Origin: Muribaculaceae bacterium
GTDB lineage: Bacteria > Bacteroidota > Bacteroidia > Bacteroidales > Muribaculaceae
Length of the DNA: 45,256 bases
Assembly: GCA_017559355.1 (NCBI GenBank)
Contig: JAFYSL010000022.1
Coordinates: 1 to 45,256, forward strand
Reading direction: 5' to 3'
The position numbers were made by a program, and so were the translations under genes. Position 1 is the first letter of the stretch. Every line of letters starts with the position of its first letter. Below the pieces are notes generated by a model that was not told the DNA's origin, made no database searches, and worked only from the letters and a program-made list of their open reading frames with translations. Shown piece by piece: positions 1-8,639 of this stretch.

Positions 1-2
1 CA

Positions 3-2198
3 CATCTTGTGGAGGTAGTTCCCATTGCCGATGCTGACAAGGTTGATGATTTAACTCACCTTAATGTAATTACAGAAGCCGTTAATTCAAACATTGATTA
101 TTGTGAAATGGATAACACAATCAATGTGGTATTAATAGGTAATCCCAATTGTGGTAAGACCTCATTGTTTAATATTGCAGCTGGCACACATGAACATGTG
201 GGGAATTATAGCGGTGTTACTGTTGATGCCAAAAAAAGTCAGTTTGAATATGGAGGATACGTATTCAATATAGTAGACCTTCCGGGCACATATTCGCTAT
301 CAGCATATACCCCTGAGGAACTCTATGTGCGTCGGTACCTCAAAGATGAGATTCCCGACGTGATTATAAATGTGGTAGATGCCTCAAATCTTGAACGCAA
401 TCTATATCTCACTACCGAGCTAATCGACATGGACCGAAGCATGGTTATTGCGTTGAATATGTATGATGAACTTAAACGCTCGGGAAGTGAACTCAGTTAT
501 GATATGCTTGGCAATATGATAGGTGTGCCTATAGTGCCTACTGTATCAAAATCGGGAGATGGAATAAATCAACTTTTTGAGAAAGCAATAGAGGTATATG
601 AGGGTAGAAATAAAACTGTGCGACATATACATGTGAGTCTCGGAAGTGATATTGAGATGAGTGTAAACTTGCTTAAAAATGAGTTGAAGAAAGACCGTCA
701 TGTTGGGCAACACTTTTCGCCACGTTACCTTGCAATTAAATTACTCGAGCGAGATAGCGAAGTTGAGAATATGCTCAAAGAGTCGCCAGAATATGACCGA
801 CTTATTGCTATGCGCAATAGGGAGTTAAAACGCATAGAAATGTTGCGTGAAGAAGATGTTACATCGCTCATTGCCAACCAAAAGTATGGTTTTATTGCTG
901 GTGCATTGGCAGAAACAAAAACCGAAAGCGAAAACGATCTCACTCGCAACACACGCATGATTGACGCACTTGTTACCAACAAATTGTTTGGGTTCCCACT
1001 ATTTCTTTTGATAATGTTTGTCATGTTTTGGGCTACATTTGAGGTCGGAGCTTACCCTATGCATTGGATAGAATTGGGGGTTAGTTGGTTGTCGTCGATA
1101 GTTGACGGAATTATGCCTGCTGGACCTTTGAAAGACTTGATTGTTGATGGCGTAATAGGTGGAGTAGGTGGTGTAATAGTGTTCTTACCGAATATTTTGA
1201 TACTATTCTTTTGTATCTCCTTTATGGAAGATTCTGGCTATATGGCACGTGCAGCATTTATTATGGATAAACTAATGCATCGGATAGGGTTGCATGGCAA
1301 ATCATTTATACCCTTAGTTATGGGCTTTGGGTGTAATGTCCCAGCCATTATAGCTTCTCGGGCAATAGAAAGCCGTAGTAGTAGATTGATAACAATATTG
1401 ATAAATCCATTTATGTCGTGTTCTGCACGATTGCCGATATATGTATTGTTTGTGTCAACATTTTTCCGTGAATATGCTGCTATTGCATTTTTCTCAATGT
1501 ACTTTTTGGGGATTTCGGTGGCAGTAATTACGGCAAAGATGTTGAGAAAATTCTATTTCAAGGCCGACGAAACCCCATTTGTTATGGAGTTGCCACCTTA
1601 TCGTATGCCTTCGCTAAAAATGTCGCTGAGCCATACATGGAGCAAAGGGCAACAATATTTGAAGAAAATGGGTGGAATTATTCTTTTTGCCAGTATCATT
1701 GTGTGGGCATTAAACTATTTCCCCATATATAATGAACCATTTGAACAAAATGTAGAAATCGCTAATAATGATGCAAAAATAAATTCCACTACCGACTCAT
1801 ATCTTGAAATGATGGGCAAGGCAATTAATCCAGTGCTCGAACCACTTGGGTTTCATTGGCGAGCTTCAGTAGCAGCAATTGCAGGATTACCAGCAAAGGA
1901 GATTGTTGTGTCTACATTAGGGGTACTTTATTCTGATTATGGTGAAGAACTCTCCGATGCTTCACTATCTACACATCTAAGAGCGCCAGCACCCACTACA
2001 AGCGAACCCGATTTTACTAATGCTTCAGCATTGAGTTTTATGGTGTTTATTTTACTCTATTGCCCATGTATTGCCTCAATTGCAGCGATAGTAAAAGAAA
2101 CAGAAAGTTGGAAGTATGGAGTATTTGCAGTGATATATAACACTGCAATAGCGTGGATTGCTGGATTTGTAATTTATCAAATAGCTTCGTTATTCTAG
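3..2198 (+). CDS. feoB: Ferrous iron transporter B (FeoAB fusion, 5' end cut by window)
   Basis: This inner-membrane Fe(II) transporter has a cytoplasmic GTPase domain. Numbering from the GTG at 9, the G1 motif GNPNCGKTS is at residues 44-52, followed by a DLPGTYSL G3 motif and an NMYD G4 motif. The C-terminal half is polytopic and carries the Gate-type segments GCNVPA and CSARLPIY. The reading frame is open to the window edge and its first residues, HLVEVVPI, resemble the end of an FeoA SH3-like domain. FeoA-FeoB fusions are common in Bacteroidota, so the GTG at 9 is probably not the true start and the gene begins outside the window. It ends at TAG 2196-2198 and overlaps the convergent mutS2 gene by 9 nt, with no hairpin terminator between them. 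FeoB identity is certain; the fusion is inferred. Confidence 0.95.
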   Translation, partial: HLVEVVPIADADKVDDLTHLNVITEAVNSNIDYCEMDNTINVVLIGNPNCGKTSLFNIAAGTHEHVGNYSGVTVDAKKSQFEYGGYVFNIVDLPGTYSLSAYTPEELYVRRYLKDEIPDVIINVVDASNLERNLYLTTELIDMDRSMVIALNMYDELKRSGSELSYDMLGNMIGVPIVPTVSKSGDGINQLFEKAIEVYEGRNKTVRHIHVSLGSDIEMSVNLLKNELKKDRHVGQHFSPRYLAIKLLERDSEVENMLKESPEYDRLIAMRNRELKRIEMLREEDVTSLIANQKYGFIAGALAETKTESENDLTRNTRMIDALVTNKLFGFPLFLLIMFVMFWATFEVGAYPMHWIELGVSWLSSIVDGIMPAGPLKDLIVDGVIGGVGGVIVFLPNILILFFCISFMEDSGYMARAAFIMDKLMHRIGLHGKSFIPLVMGFGCNVPAIIASRAIESRSSRLITILINPFMSCSARLPIYVLFVSTFFREYAAIAFFSMYFLGISVAVITAKMLRKFYFKADETPFVMELPPYRMPSLKMSLSHTWSKGQQYLKKMGGIILFASIIVWALNYFPIYNEPFEQNVEIANNDAKINSTTDSYLEMMGKAINPVLEPLGFHWRASVAAIAGLPAKEIVVSTLGVLYSDYGEELSDASLSTHLRAPAPTTSEPDFTNASALSFMVFILLYCPCIASIAAIVKETESWKYGVFAVIYNTAIAWIAGFVIYQIASLF

Positions 2199-4640
2199 GA
2201 CAACAACTGTGATGCCAGCACCGCCGAGTTGCACATGCTCATCACGATAAGACTTCACACCGTTTACTGAATCAAGATATTGACGAATATATTGACGCAA
2301 AGCCCCTGTGCCTGTGCCATGAAGTATTCTCACTTGTTTGATGTTGAATTGAATAGCGTCGTCAATAAAGTATGTAATTGCTTGCACTGCCTCATCAACG
2401 CGCATGCCTCTTACATCTATTTCCTGTTTGAAATTTAGTTGGCGTTCACGCAACTTATCGGTAGTTGATGCACTTACAAATGAAGCCTTTTTTACTCCCG
2501 ATTGAGGTTGTGCAATAGTGCGTTTTAATCTATCGAGTTTTACTGTAGTTTTTAATACGCCAAAAGCAACAAGCGCATTTTTGCCATTGATCTCCATAAC
2601 AGTCCCAACGGTTGTTTGACCTTCCATTTTTACATTATCGCCAACGGATATAGACTCTGTCTCCTTTTTATGTTGCGATACCTGTTTGTTTTTGCTTTTG
2701 GGTGCTTTTTTGAGTAGGTGGTGCTCATCTTTGTCATTACCCTCTTTGGTTAGCTGCTTTTTCTTTTCTTGAAGACGACGGCGAGCCTCGATAGTGCGTT
2801 CTTTTTCGGCTTGAGCTTGTTTTATCTCGTGGATAGTGCGCTCAATTGATGCGTTGCTACTATCGAGAATACGACGAGCCTCATCACGTGCTTCACTTAT
2901 GATTTCGCGACGCTTTTCACGAAGTTGTGTTGCATCGTTTTCGTATTGTTCGAGCAAATGTTCGAGTTTTTTCTCTTTTTGGCGAATAGCAGTGCGTTTA
3001 TTTTCCCAATAACGCTTGTCGCGAGTGATGTCAAGCAGATATTTGTCGAGATTGATGTAATCGCTCCCCACAATTTCCTCAGCATTGGCAATAATCTCGC
3101 CTGGTAAACCGATTTTCTTGGCAATTTCAACAGCAAATGAACTGCCTGGATTTCCTATCGACAATTTGAACTGTGGTTGCATCAAGTGTCGGTCATAAAG
3201 CATTGAGCCATTGATGAGTCCAGGAGTATCTTCGGCAAAATGTTTAAGGTTTTGGTAGTGAGTTGTAATTACACCCCACATTTCTTTGTCGTTAAACACT
3301 TTGAGAATTGCTTGTGCTATTGCTCCACCTATTTGAGGTTCAGTACCTCCACCAAATTCGTCAATCAGCACCAATGTCGATTTGCGACCTTTGGCAATGA
3401 AATGTTTCATGTTTTTGAGGTGAGAGCTATATGTACTCAAATCATCTTCGAGCGATTGGTCATCACCTATATCAATGAAAATATCGTCAAAAATACCGAT
3501 ATGAGAATTTTCGTATAGAGGTGGAAGTAATCCACATTGAGCCATGTATTGAATAGTGCCTACTGTTTTAAGACATACCGATTTACCACCCGCATTAGGT
3601 CCCGAAATAATCAATAATCGATTCTCAGGAGTTAGAGTAATATCGAGGGGCACAATCTCTTTCCCTTGTCGGGCAAGCGATTGCAACAACACAGGGTGGC
3701 AAGCGTGATACCATTCCATTTCGGGATTGTCGCTTAAGGAAGGTAATTCTCCACTTATCTCTTGGGCAAATAAGGCTTTGGCGTGAATGAAGTCAAATTC
3801 TCCGAGAATGGCATAACTCACAAGCATCTCATCGATATGAGGGCGCATCTCATCGGCAACAATAGTGAGAATTCGAGTTATTTCGCGACGCTCGTCCATT
3901 TGTAACTCACGCACATGGTTGTTTGCTTCGAAGATTTCGGCAGGCTCGATAAATACAGTTTTACCCGATGCCGATTCGTCATGCACAATACCATTAATTT
4001 TGCGTTTGTACATTGGTGACACAGGTATCACCAATCGACCATCACGCACCGATGGAGTAGTATCGCCTTCGATATACCCCTCTTTGGTGGCGCGAGAAAT
4101 TACGCGACGCATTGCTGCATTGATTGTTCCCGTCATTGCCGATAGTGCTCGACGAATCTCTGCGAGTTCGGGACTCGCATTATCTTTCACATTGCCAAAT
4201 CTATCTACCACACGGTCAATGGTTGATACGATGTAAGGAAATACGATAAGCGTTTGGGAAAGAGCATCGAGAGTGGGATAGGGGCTTACGCCATCTTCAT
4301 TGCGATGGTGTGCAAAAAATGACGACACGGCTGCCATTGTAGCGAGTGATTGACGAATGTGGAGCAAGTCGGGGGCAGAGATAAAAGTCCCAGGTACACG
4401 CAATTTGCGAAGTTGCTCATTTGCATCATGAATATTTTCAAGAGGCATCGCCTCATCGCCAGCGATGATTGTTTTCATTTCGTTGGTCGATGAAAGCAGA
4501 CGTTTCACTGTGTCAAAATCGGTAGAAAAAGCCATATCTCGGCAATATTCACTGCCAAGAGTAGAATTACAATGACTTGCCACCATATCACGCACAGCAG
4601 CAAAGCCTATCTTCTTCTCAAAACTATCGGGATAAATCAT
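2190..4640 (-). CDS. mutS2: Endonuclease MutS2
   Basis: This 816-residue protein has the usual MutS2 layout. A MutS-like core comes first. The ATPase has a Walker A GPNAGGKS at residues 347-354 and a Walker B around LVLIDEFGGG. A charged coiled-coil region of about residues 530-650 follows, and the C-terminal Smr nuclease domain has the motifs IDVRGMRVDEA and HGTGTGALR. MutS2 proteins act on branched DNA to suppress recombination, and in some bacteria on collided ribosomes; the sequence does not say which applies here. The mismatch-recognition domain I of MutS is absent, as in the family. A -7 box lies only 4 nt upstream of the ATG, so the mRNA is probably almost leaderless. The 3' end overlaps feoB by 9 nt. 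Confidence 0.96.
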   Translation of the reverse strand: MIYPDSFEKKIGFAAVRDMVASHCNSTLGSEYCRDMAFSTDFDTVKRLLSSTNEMKTIIAGDEAMPLENIHDANEQLRKLRVPGTFISAPDLLHIRQSLATMAAVSSFFAHHRNEDGVSPYPTLDALSQTLIVFPYIVSTIDRVVDRFGNVKDNASPELAEIRRALSAMTGTINAAMRRVISRATKEGYIEGDTTPSVRDGRLVIPVSPMYKRKINGIVHDESASGKTVFIEPAEIFEANNHVRELQMDERREITRILTIVADEMRPHIDEMLVSYAILGEFDFIHAKALFAQEISGELPSLSDNPEMEWYHACHPVLLQSLARQGKEIVPLDITLTPENRLLIISGPNAGGKSVCLKTVGTIQYMAQCGLLPPLYENSHIGIFDDIFIDIGDDQSLEDDLSTYSSHLKNMKHFIAKGRKSTLVLIDEFGGGTEPQIGGAIAQAILKVFNDKEMWGVITTHYQNLKHFAEDTPGLINGSMLYDRHLMQPQFKLSIGNPGSSFAVEIAKKIGLPGEIIANAEEIVGSDYINLDKYLLDITRDKRYWENKRTAIRQKEKKLEHLLEQYENDATQLREKRREIISEARDEARRILDSSNASIERTIHEIKQAQAEKERTIEARRRLQEKKKQLTKEGNDKDEHHLLKKAPKSKNKQVSQHKKETESISVGDNVKMEGQTTVGTVMEINGKNALVAFGVLKTTVKLDRLKRTIAQPQSGVKKASFVSASTTDKLRERQLNFKQEIDVRGMRVDEAVQAITYFIDDAIQFNIKQVRILHGTGTGALRQYIRQYLDSVNGVKSYRDEHVQLGGAGITVVVLE

Positions 4641-4644
4641 AATG

Positions 4645-4674
4645 CAAAGTTACTACAAAATGCCTGAAAACAAA
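4645..4674 (-). promoter_or_regulatory. Promoter of mutS2
   Basis: On the minus strand TAACTTTG (4652-4645) matches the Bacteroidota -7 box TAnnTTTG. A TTTG -33 box lies at 4674-4671, 18 nt away. The mutS2 ATG at 4640 starts 4 nt after the -7 box, so little or no leader is expected. Confidence 0.7.
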
Positions 4675-4756
4675 AGAGATTGAGCCAATCAAAAAGAAAA
4701 AAGGAGTAAAATTTTGAGCATTATAAACAAAATCTATTGCGTGATAGATTTTATCG

Positions 4757-4789
4757 GTTGGAGGGTTGGGGGAGTTGTATGTATCTTTG
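4757..4789 (+). promoter_or_regulatory. Promoter of the superoxide reductase gene
   Basis: TATCTTTG at 4782-4789 matches the TAnnTTTG -7 box. A GTTG at 4757-4760 is a fair -33 element 21 nt upstream. The ATG at 4840 leaves a leader of about 45 nt that is A-rich, ending in an AT-rich stretch without a Shine-Dalgarno sequence, as is usual in this phylum. Confidence 0.65.
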
Positions 4790-4839
4790 CAATGTAAATT
4801 AAAACAAACGAATAATTAACAATAAAAAATATAATAATT

Positions 4840-5214
4840 ATGGCTACAAAATTTTATAAATGCAATCATTGCGGTAATGTAATAGTAAAAGTTGTTGATG
4901 CAGGTGTTCCTGTGGTGTGTTGTGGTGAAAAAATGGAAGAATTAGTACCTAACACTGTTGACGCAAGTGGCGAAAAACATCTTCCAGTTGTAACTGTCCT
5001 TGATAACAATACTATAAAAGTTGAAGTGGGTAGTGTACATCACCCAATGTTGCCCGAACATCATATCTCGTTCATTTATGTTGAAACCGAAAATGGTGGT
5101 ATTCAAGTAAACTTGAAAGATAAACCCGAAGCAGTGGTATATCTTGGCGAAGAGAAAGCAGTAGCAGTTTATGAATACTGCAATCTCCATGGCCTTTGGA
5201 AGACTGAATTATAA
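4840..5214 (+). CDS. dfx: Desulfoferrodoxin (superoxide reductase)
   Basis: This 124-residue cytoplasmic enzyme reduces superoxide to hydrogen peroxide without making oxygen, which suits an anaerobe. The N-terminal desulforedoxin-type Fe(Cys)4 centre is complete: Cys8, Cys11, Cys27 and Cys28. The catalytic neelaredoxin-type centre follows, with EKH at 45-47, His67 or His68, His74, and the CNLHG segment giving Cys114 and His117. Both iron sites therefore appear intact, making this a two-iron (class I) enzyme. It stands alone, with its own promoter box and a strong terminator hairpin downstream. The rubredoxin partner that often delivers electrons is not in the window. Confidence 0.96.
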   Translation: MATKFYKCNHCGNVIVKVVDAGVPVVCCGEKMEELVPNTVDASGEKHLPVVTVLDNNTIKVEVGSVHHPMLPEHHISFIYVETENGGIQVNLKDKPEAVVYLGEEKAVAVYEYCNLHGLWKTEL

Positions 5215-5239
5215 TTAGATTTGAGGTATATATAAAGAC

Positions 5240-5280
5240 ACACGGCATCAATTCTTTTTGATGCCGTGTATTGTGTTTTA
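5240..5280 (+). terminator. Terminator after dfx, shared with the convergent porin
   Basis: A perfect 12-bp inverted repeat (arms 5240-5251 and 5258-5269, 6-nt loop) lies between two convergent genes and is followed on the plus strand by a T-rich stretch. It can serve dfx and perhaps the minus-strand porin, whose stop codon is at 5278. Confidence 0.8.
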
Positions 5281-6582
5281 GAAACTGAATTGTGCCATGA
5301 GGCAAGCGCGACGCGCCCAGTTGCTTTGTCCGTCAAAATTAGTGCGTTTGCCAAGGTTGACTTCTGCTGCTACTTCAAAACGTGGTGTTATGTCCCAAAA
5401 GATATTGAGTGCGCTATATAATCCATATTTGTAGGTGTCGCCCGAAATGTTGTATTTGGGTAAAAGTCGCTCTTGTCCGAATGTGGCAGTTGAATATAGA
5501 TTGGGTAGGAAGTGATATTGAATAGCTCCATACCAAGCAAATGATTCGGGTGCATACATATCGCCAGAGGTGTTTGGATTGTTCAAAAGGTCATAGTTGT
5601 CCATGATGAGGTCGCCAGTGAGACTGCCATAACCACAACCGATATTGCCTGTGGCATAAAGAGTTAGTGATTTAGTTGGGCGGAAGATAGAACTTAATTG
5701 AACACCCCAACCAATTTCATGTTCGTTAGAGCCTTGAATCATATCGTGATAGGGAAGTACTCGCATAATGCCCGAAAGACGTATATGTTGGTTTGAACCC
5801 CAGCCAAACTGTCCGAAAGCAGCTACATTAGGAGCCCAATCATCGACTTTGCTTGTCGTTACATTATTGTAGTCAACTTGTGATTGTGGAGTTTCGACAG
5901 AAGCTGCAACGGTCCAATTTTTATTGAATGAGTGCATCCAACGCAATAGCACAGCAGTGGTTTGCACTTCGGCCTGTGGCCCTTGTGCGTCGATGAGCAT
6001 GGGAAAAGCTGCAGGGTCGCCAAATGTGGAATTAGCGTAACCAATAGTCCAATCATTTACTGTTGCATAGGCTTTTTTGAGTTTCATACCCACTTGATTG
6101 TAACCATCAAAATTGGTTTCGATATAGAGTTGATAATCGCCCAAACGATGGTTGTTCCCAATTACACGAAAATAGAGTGCTGTACCGGCAGGAGTAGTAG
6201 AAATTTTGCGTCGAGCAATATCGTTGCTTGGTACCGAAATAGCTTGTGGGATAAATCCATTGTAAGGGATTACACCATTCCAGTCATACCACCCACGCAT
6301 TCTTACCACACCACCTATACCCATAGCAAATTTGCTATCTTTACTCATAAACATAAAGTAGGGAGCTCGTGGATCTTGAAGATGTCGAAATTGATCAAAA
6401 TAAAAGCGATCAAGAATTGCTCTCACTGAATCTTGGTGGGGTGTTGCTCCGTCGCCAATAAACGTTATACGATGACTATTTTTTAATGAGTCAAGTTGAA
6501 TTTCACTTTGATGTTGTGCGTTAGTTGAGATGCCACATATTAGCAATCCAACAACTATTAAGATAATCTTTTTCATATCCAT
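5278..6582 (-). CDS. DcaP-like outer-membrane porin
   Basis: This 434-residue protein has a signal peptide of about 22 residues (MDMKKIILIVVGLLICG, cleaved after NAQ) and then a sequence of alternating aromatic and polar beta-strands ending in QFSF. The terminal phenylalanine is typical of outer-membrane barrels. The stretch around residues 70-100, with DPRAPYFMFMSKDSKF and RMRGWYDWNG, resembles DcaP-type trimeric channels found in Bacteroidota, which carry small anionic solutes in studied relatives. The substrate here is unknown. A second in-frame ATG two codons downstream is an equally good start. The gene is monocistronic, between a terminator at its 3' end and a weak TACCTTTA -7 box at 6680-6673. 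Barrel identity is firm; the family assignment is moderate. Confidence 0.8.
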   Translation of the reverse strand: MDMKKIILIVVGLLICGISTNAQHQSEIQLDSLKNSHRITFIGDGATPHQDSVRAILDRFYFDQFRHLQDPRAPYFMFMSKDSKFAMGIGGVVRMRGWYDWNGVIPYNGFIPQAISVPSNDIARRKISTTPAGTALYFRVIGNNHRLGDYQLYIETNFDGYNQVGMKLKKAYATVNDWTIGYANSTFGDPAAFPMLIDAQGPQAEVQTTAVLLRWMHSFNKNWTVAASVETPQSQVDYNNVTTSKVDDWAPNVAAFGQFGWGSNQHIRLSGIMRVLPYHDMIQGSNEHEIGWGVQLSSIFRPTKSLTLYATGNIGCGYGSLTGDLIMDNYDLLNNPNTSGDMYAPESFAWYGAIQYHFLPNLYSTATFGQERLLPKYNISGDTYKYGLYSALNIFWDITPRFEVAAEVNLGKRTNFDGQSNWARRACLMAQFSF

Positions 6583-6733
6583 ATAGATTTAGTTATACTT
6601 AATGATTATAAAATCGAAAGATTAACAACTGATATGAATATTTGGTTTTATAAATTCATTTTTTCAACAAAATAAAGGTAAAGTTTGTTATAAAGCCAAA
6701 ACCAAACTTAAGTGAAACTAAAAATGAAAATTT

Positions 6734-7285
6734 ATGAAAACTGATTATGTGAATTTTTGGGGCCGCACTCGTTGGTGGTGGGCTTTGTTTATTGTAGGTG
6801 TATTGTTGGTGATTGCAGGTTTTGTTTATTGGATGTATCCGGTTATGGGATATGTTGTTGTATCAATGTTGTTTGGATGGATGTTGATATTGATAGGAGC
6901 CGTACAATTATGTGTGTCTGTAAGCATAAAACGACCTAAAGGTTGGGGTTGGTGGCTTGTTGGTGGCATCTTGAATATTTTTGTAGGCTTTATGTTGGTG
7001 CGAAATATAGTTTTAACCGAACTAATATTGCCATATTTCTTTGCCGTAGTTTTCTTCTTCTGGGGACTAAATACTATCGTAGGAGCAATAATGACAAGAG
7101 GATATCGATTTTGGTGGTTAAATCTTATAAATGGAGTCTTATTATTGATAATTAGTTATTTCTTTATAGAATCGGGATTCTTGCAAGATGCAATAATGGT
7201 GAGTGTACTCACTGCAGTGGCATTTATCTATTGGGGATTCTCGTTGATGATTGTGGCTAATGATATGCGTCCCGATGATAATTAA
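6734..7285 (+). CDS. DUF308 (HdeD-like) membrane protein
   Basis: This 183-residue integral membrane protein has about six hydrophobic segments arranged as repeated two-helix units, the pattern of DUF308. HdeD in E. coli belongs to that family and is linked to acid resistance, but most members have no known role and none should be assumed here. It is rich in Trp and aromatic residues near the membrane ends. The ATG at 6734 follows an A-rich stretch. The gene has its own terminator hairpin at 7321-7354 and appears monocistronic, divergent from the porin. Confidence 0.8.
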   Translation: MKTDYVNFWGRTRWWWALFIVGVLLVIAGFVYWMYPVMGYVVVSMLFGWMLILIGAVQLCVSVSIKRPKGWGWWLVGGILNIFVGFMLVRNIVLTELILPYFFAVVFFFWGLNTIVGAIMTRGYRFWWLNLINGVLLLIISYFFIESGFLQDAIMVSVLTAVAFIYWGFSLMIVANDMRPDDN

Positions 7286-7320
7286 AATAGCCGACAAATA
7301 GGTGAAAATAGTGTAAAGTG

Positions 7321-7354
7321 TTGCTGGCAAATTAACTTTGTCAGCAATATTTTT
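7321..7354 (+). terminator. Terminator after the DUF308 gene
   Basis: The arms 7321-7331 and 7337-7347 form an 11-bp stem with one G-U pair and a 5-nt loop, followed by TATTTTTG. This is a typical intrinsic terminator 36 nt after the DUF308 stop. Confidence 0.8.
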
Positions 7355-7406
7355 GTAAAAACACATAATTATATATAAAAAATTATGATTTAGGGTGAAT
7401 TTGTAA

Positions 7407-7414
7407 TATTTTTG
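7407..7414 (+). promoter_or_regulatory. Candidate -7 box for the Tyr/Trp/His-rich protein gene
   Basis: TATTTTTG fits TAnnTTTG and lies about 75 nt upstream of the ATG at 7490, after the preceding terminator. No convincing -33 box is seen, so this is tentative. Confidence 0.4.
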
Positions 7415-7489
7415 TAGATGATTTAAACTTTTGTGGTTTAGGAGTGTCTAAACTTTCAAAAGATGATATATTACAAAAAATCATAACAC

Positions 7490-8602
7490 ATGAGAATTTT
7501 GAAAATAACATTAGTCGCGTTGATGTCAATTGCCATTTGTTCAACAGCAGTTGCCGATAACTATTTTGAAGATGATATATACTACGATGCGTCTAAAGCC
7601 AAAAAGAAAAAAGAGAAAAGGGTAGAAACTACAACTACATTCTCTCAACCAATATCATATCAAAATGAGGTTGTGTATAACTATGGTAGTTCATTACGAG
7701 ATATAGATGAATATAATCGTCAAGGTGCATATTATAGTTATGCTGCTGATACAACAACCAATGACTCGGTGTTGAATATCGATGGATATACCTATACTAA
7801 TCGTATTGAGCGATTCTATAACCCAAATGTGGTATCTGGTTCTGGAAACCAAGAATTGATAGATTCATATAGTGTAAATCAGCCAGTAATCAATATCTAT
7901 GTAGATGATGTTTGGGATCCATATCCAAGTTGGGGTTGGGGATATTCATGGTATGCTATGGGATACTATTCATCATATTACGGAGTGTGGAATCCCTACT
8001 GGTATAATCCATATTGGTATAATTGGGGATGGTCTTATTGCTATGACCCATTCTATCATCACCACCACCATCATCATTATCCTTCTTATTATCCCCCTCA
8101 TCATAATTATAGACATTCAACATCTCCTGGCGCATACCGTCCGCACTATTCAACAAGTGCATCACGCCATAGTCGTGGTAGTTCTATAGGTCGTTCAAAT
8201 AACTTTGGAAGCCGAGGAGGTTCTCATTCTTCATTTGGCTCAAGTACAAATCGTGGTAGAGGTAATAATGTTGGTACTCCCACAAATAACTCTCGTCCAA
8301 ATAGTGTGTCAAACGGGAGAGATTCAAGGACAACTTCAAATGTAAATAGAGCAACTCGCGAGGGTTCATACCAAAAAGGAAACAATAACTCATCAGGCTC
8401 AAATAGAAGAGGTAGTAATATGACAAAAAATATTTCTACTGAAAATAATTCAAACTCTCGTTCTTCTCATGGAAGTAACACGTCTCGCAGTTCATATTCT
8501 GGTTCGAGTGGTAGCTCTAACCGTAGTAGTGGTGGATTCTCGGGAGGAGGTAGCCGTGGAAGTCATGGTGGCGGAGGTGGCGGAAGCCGTGGTCGTCGTT
8601 AA
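7490..8602 (+). CDS. Secreted Tyr/Trp/His-rich low-complexity protein, function unknown
   Basis: This 370-residue protein starts with a signal peptide (about residues 1-22, cleaved near AVA-D). A short Lys-rich stretch (38-44) follows, then a moderately ordered part. Residues about 141-189 are dominated by Trp and Tyr (segments such as WNPYWYNPYWYNWGW), followed by seven consecutive histidines at 190-196 and more His/Pro/Tyr. The last 165 residues are Ser/Gly/Asn/Arg repeats ending in GGGGGGSRGRR. This composition suggests an exported, partly disordered surface or periplasmic protein that might bind metal through the His run. I recognise no catalytic domain. The next gene, a FadL-like barrel, starts 37 nt downstream on the same strand with no terminator between, so the two are probably co-transcribed. 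Confidence 0.85.
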   Translation: MRILKITLVALMSIAICSTAVADNYFEDDIYYDASKAKKKKEKRVETTTTFSQPISYQNEVVYNYGSSLRDIDEYNRQGAYYSYAADTTTNDSVLNIDGYTYTNRIERFYNPNVVSGSGNQELIDSYSVNQPVINIYVDDVWDPYPSWGWGYSWYAMGYYSSYYGVWNPYWYNPYWYNWGWSYCYDPFYHHHHHHHYPSYYPPHHNYRHSTSPGAYRPHYSTSASRHSRGSSIGRSNNFGSRGGSHSSFGSSTNRGRGNNVGTPTNNSRPNSVSNGRDSRTTSNVNRATREGSYQKGNNNSSGSNRRGSNMTKNISTENNSNSRSSHGSNTSRSSYSGSSGSSNRSSGGFSGGGSRGSHGGGGGGSRGRR

Positions 8603-8639
8603 AAAATAGAAGTTGATAATAATAGAAAATTATATAGTT

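Noticed and set aside
2190..2198. The feoB/mutS2 overlap as a frameshift or assembly fault
   Set aside because: Both proteins end in normal C-termini, and short convergent overlaps are common in compact genomes.
8040..8100. The His codon run as a cloning tag
   Set aside because: It is seven codons of mixed CAT/CAC inside a Tyr/His/Pro-rich natural context, with no vector sequence around it.
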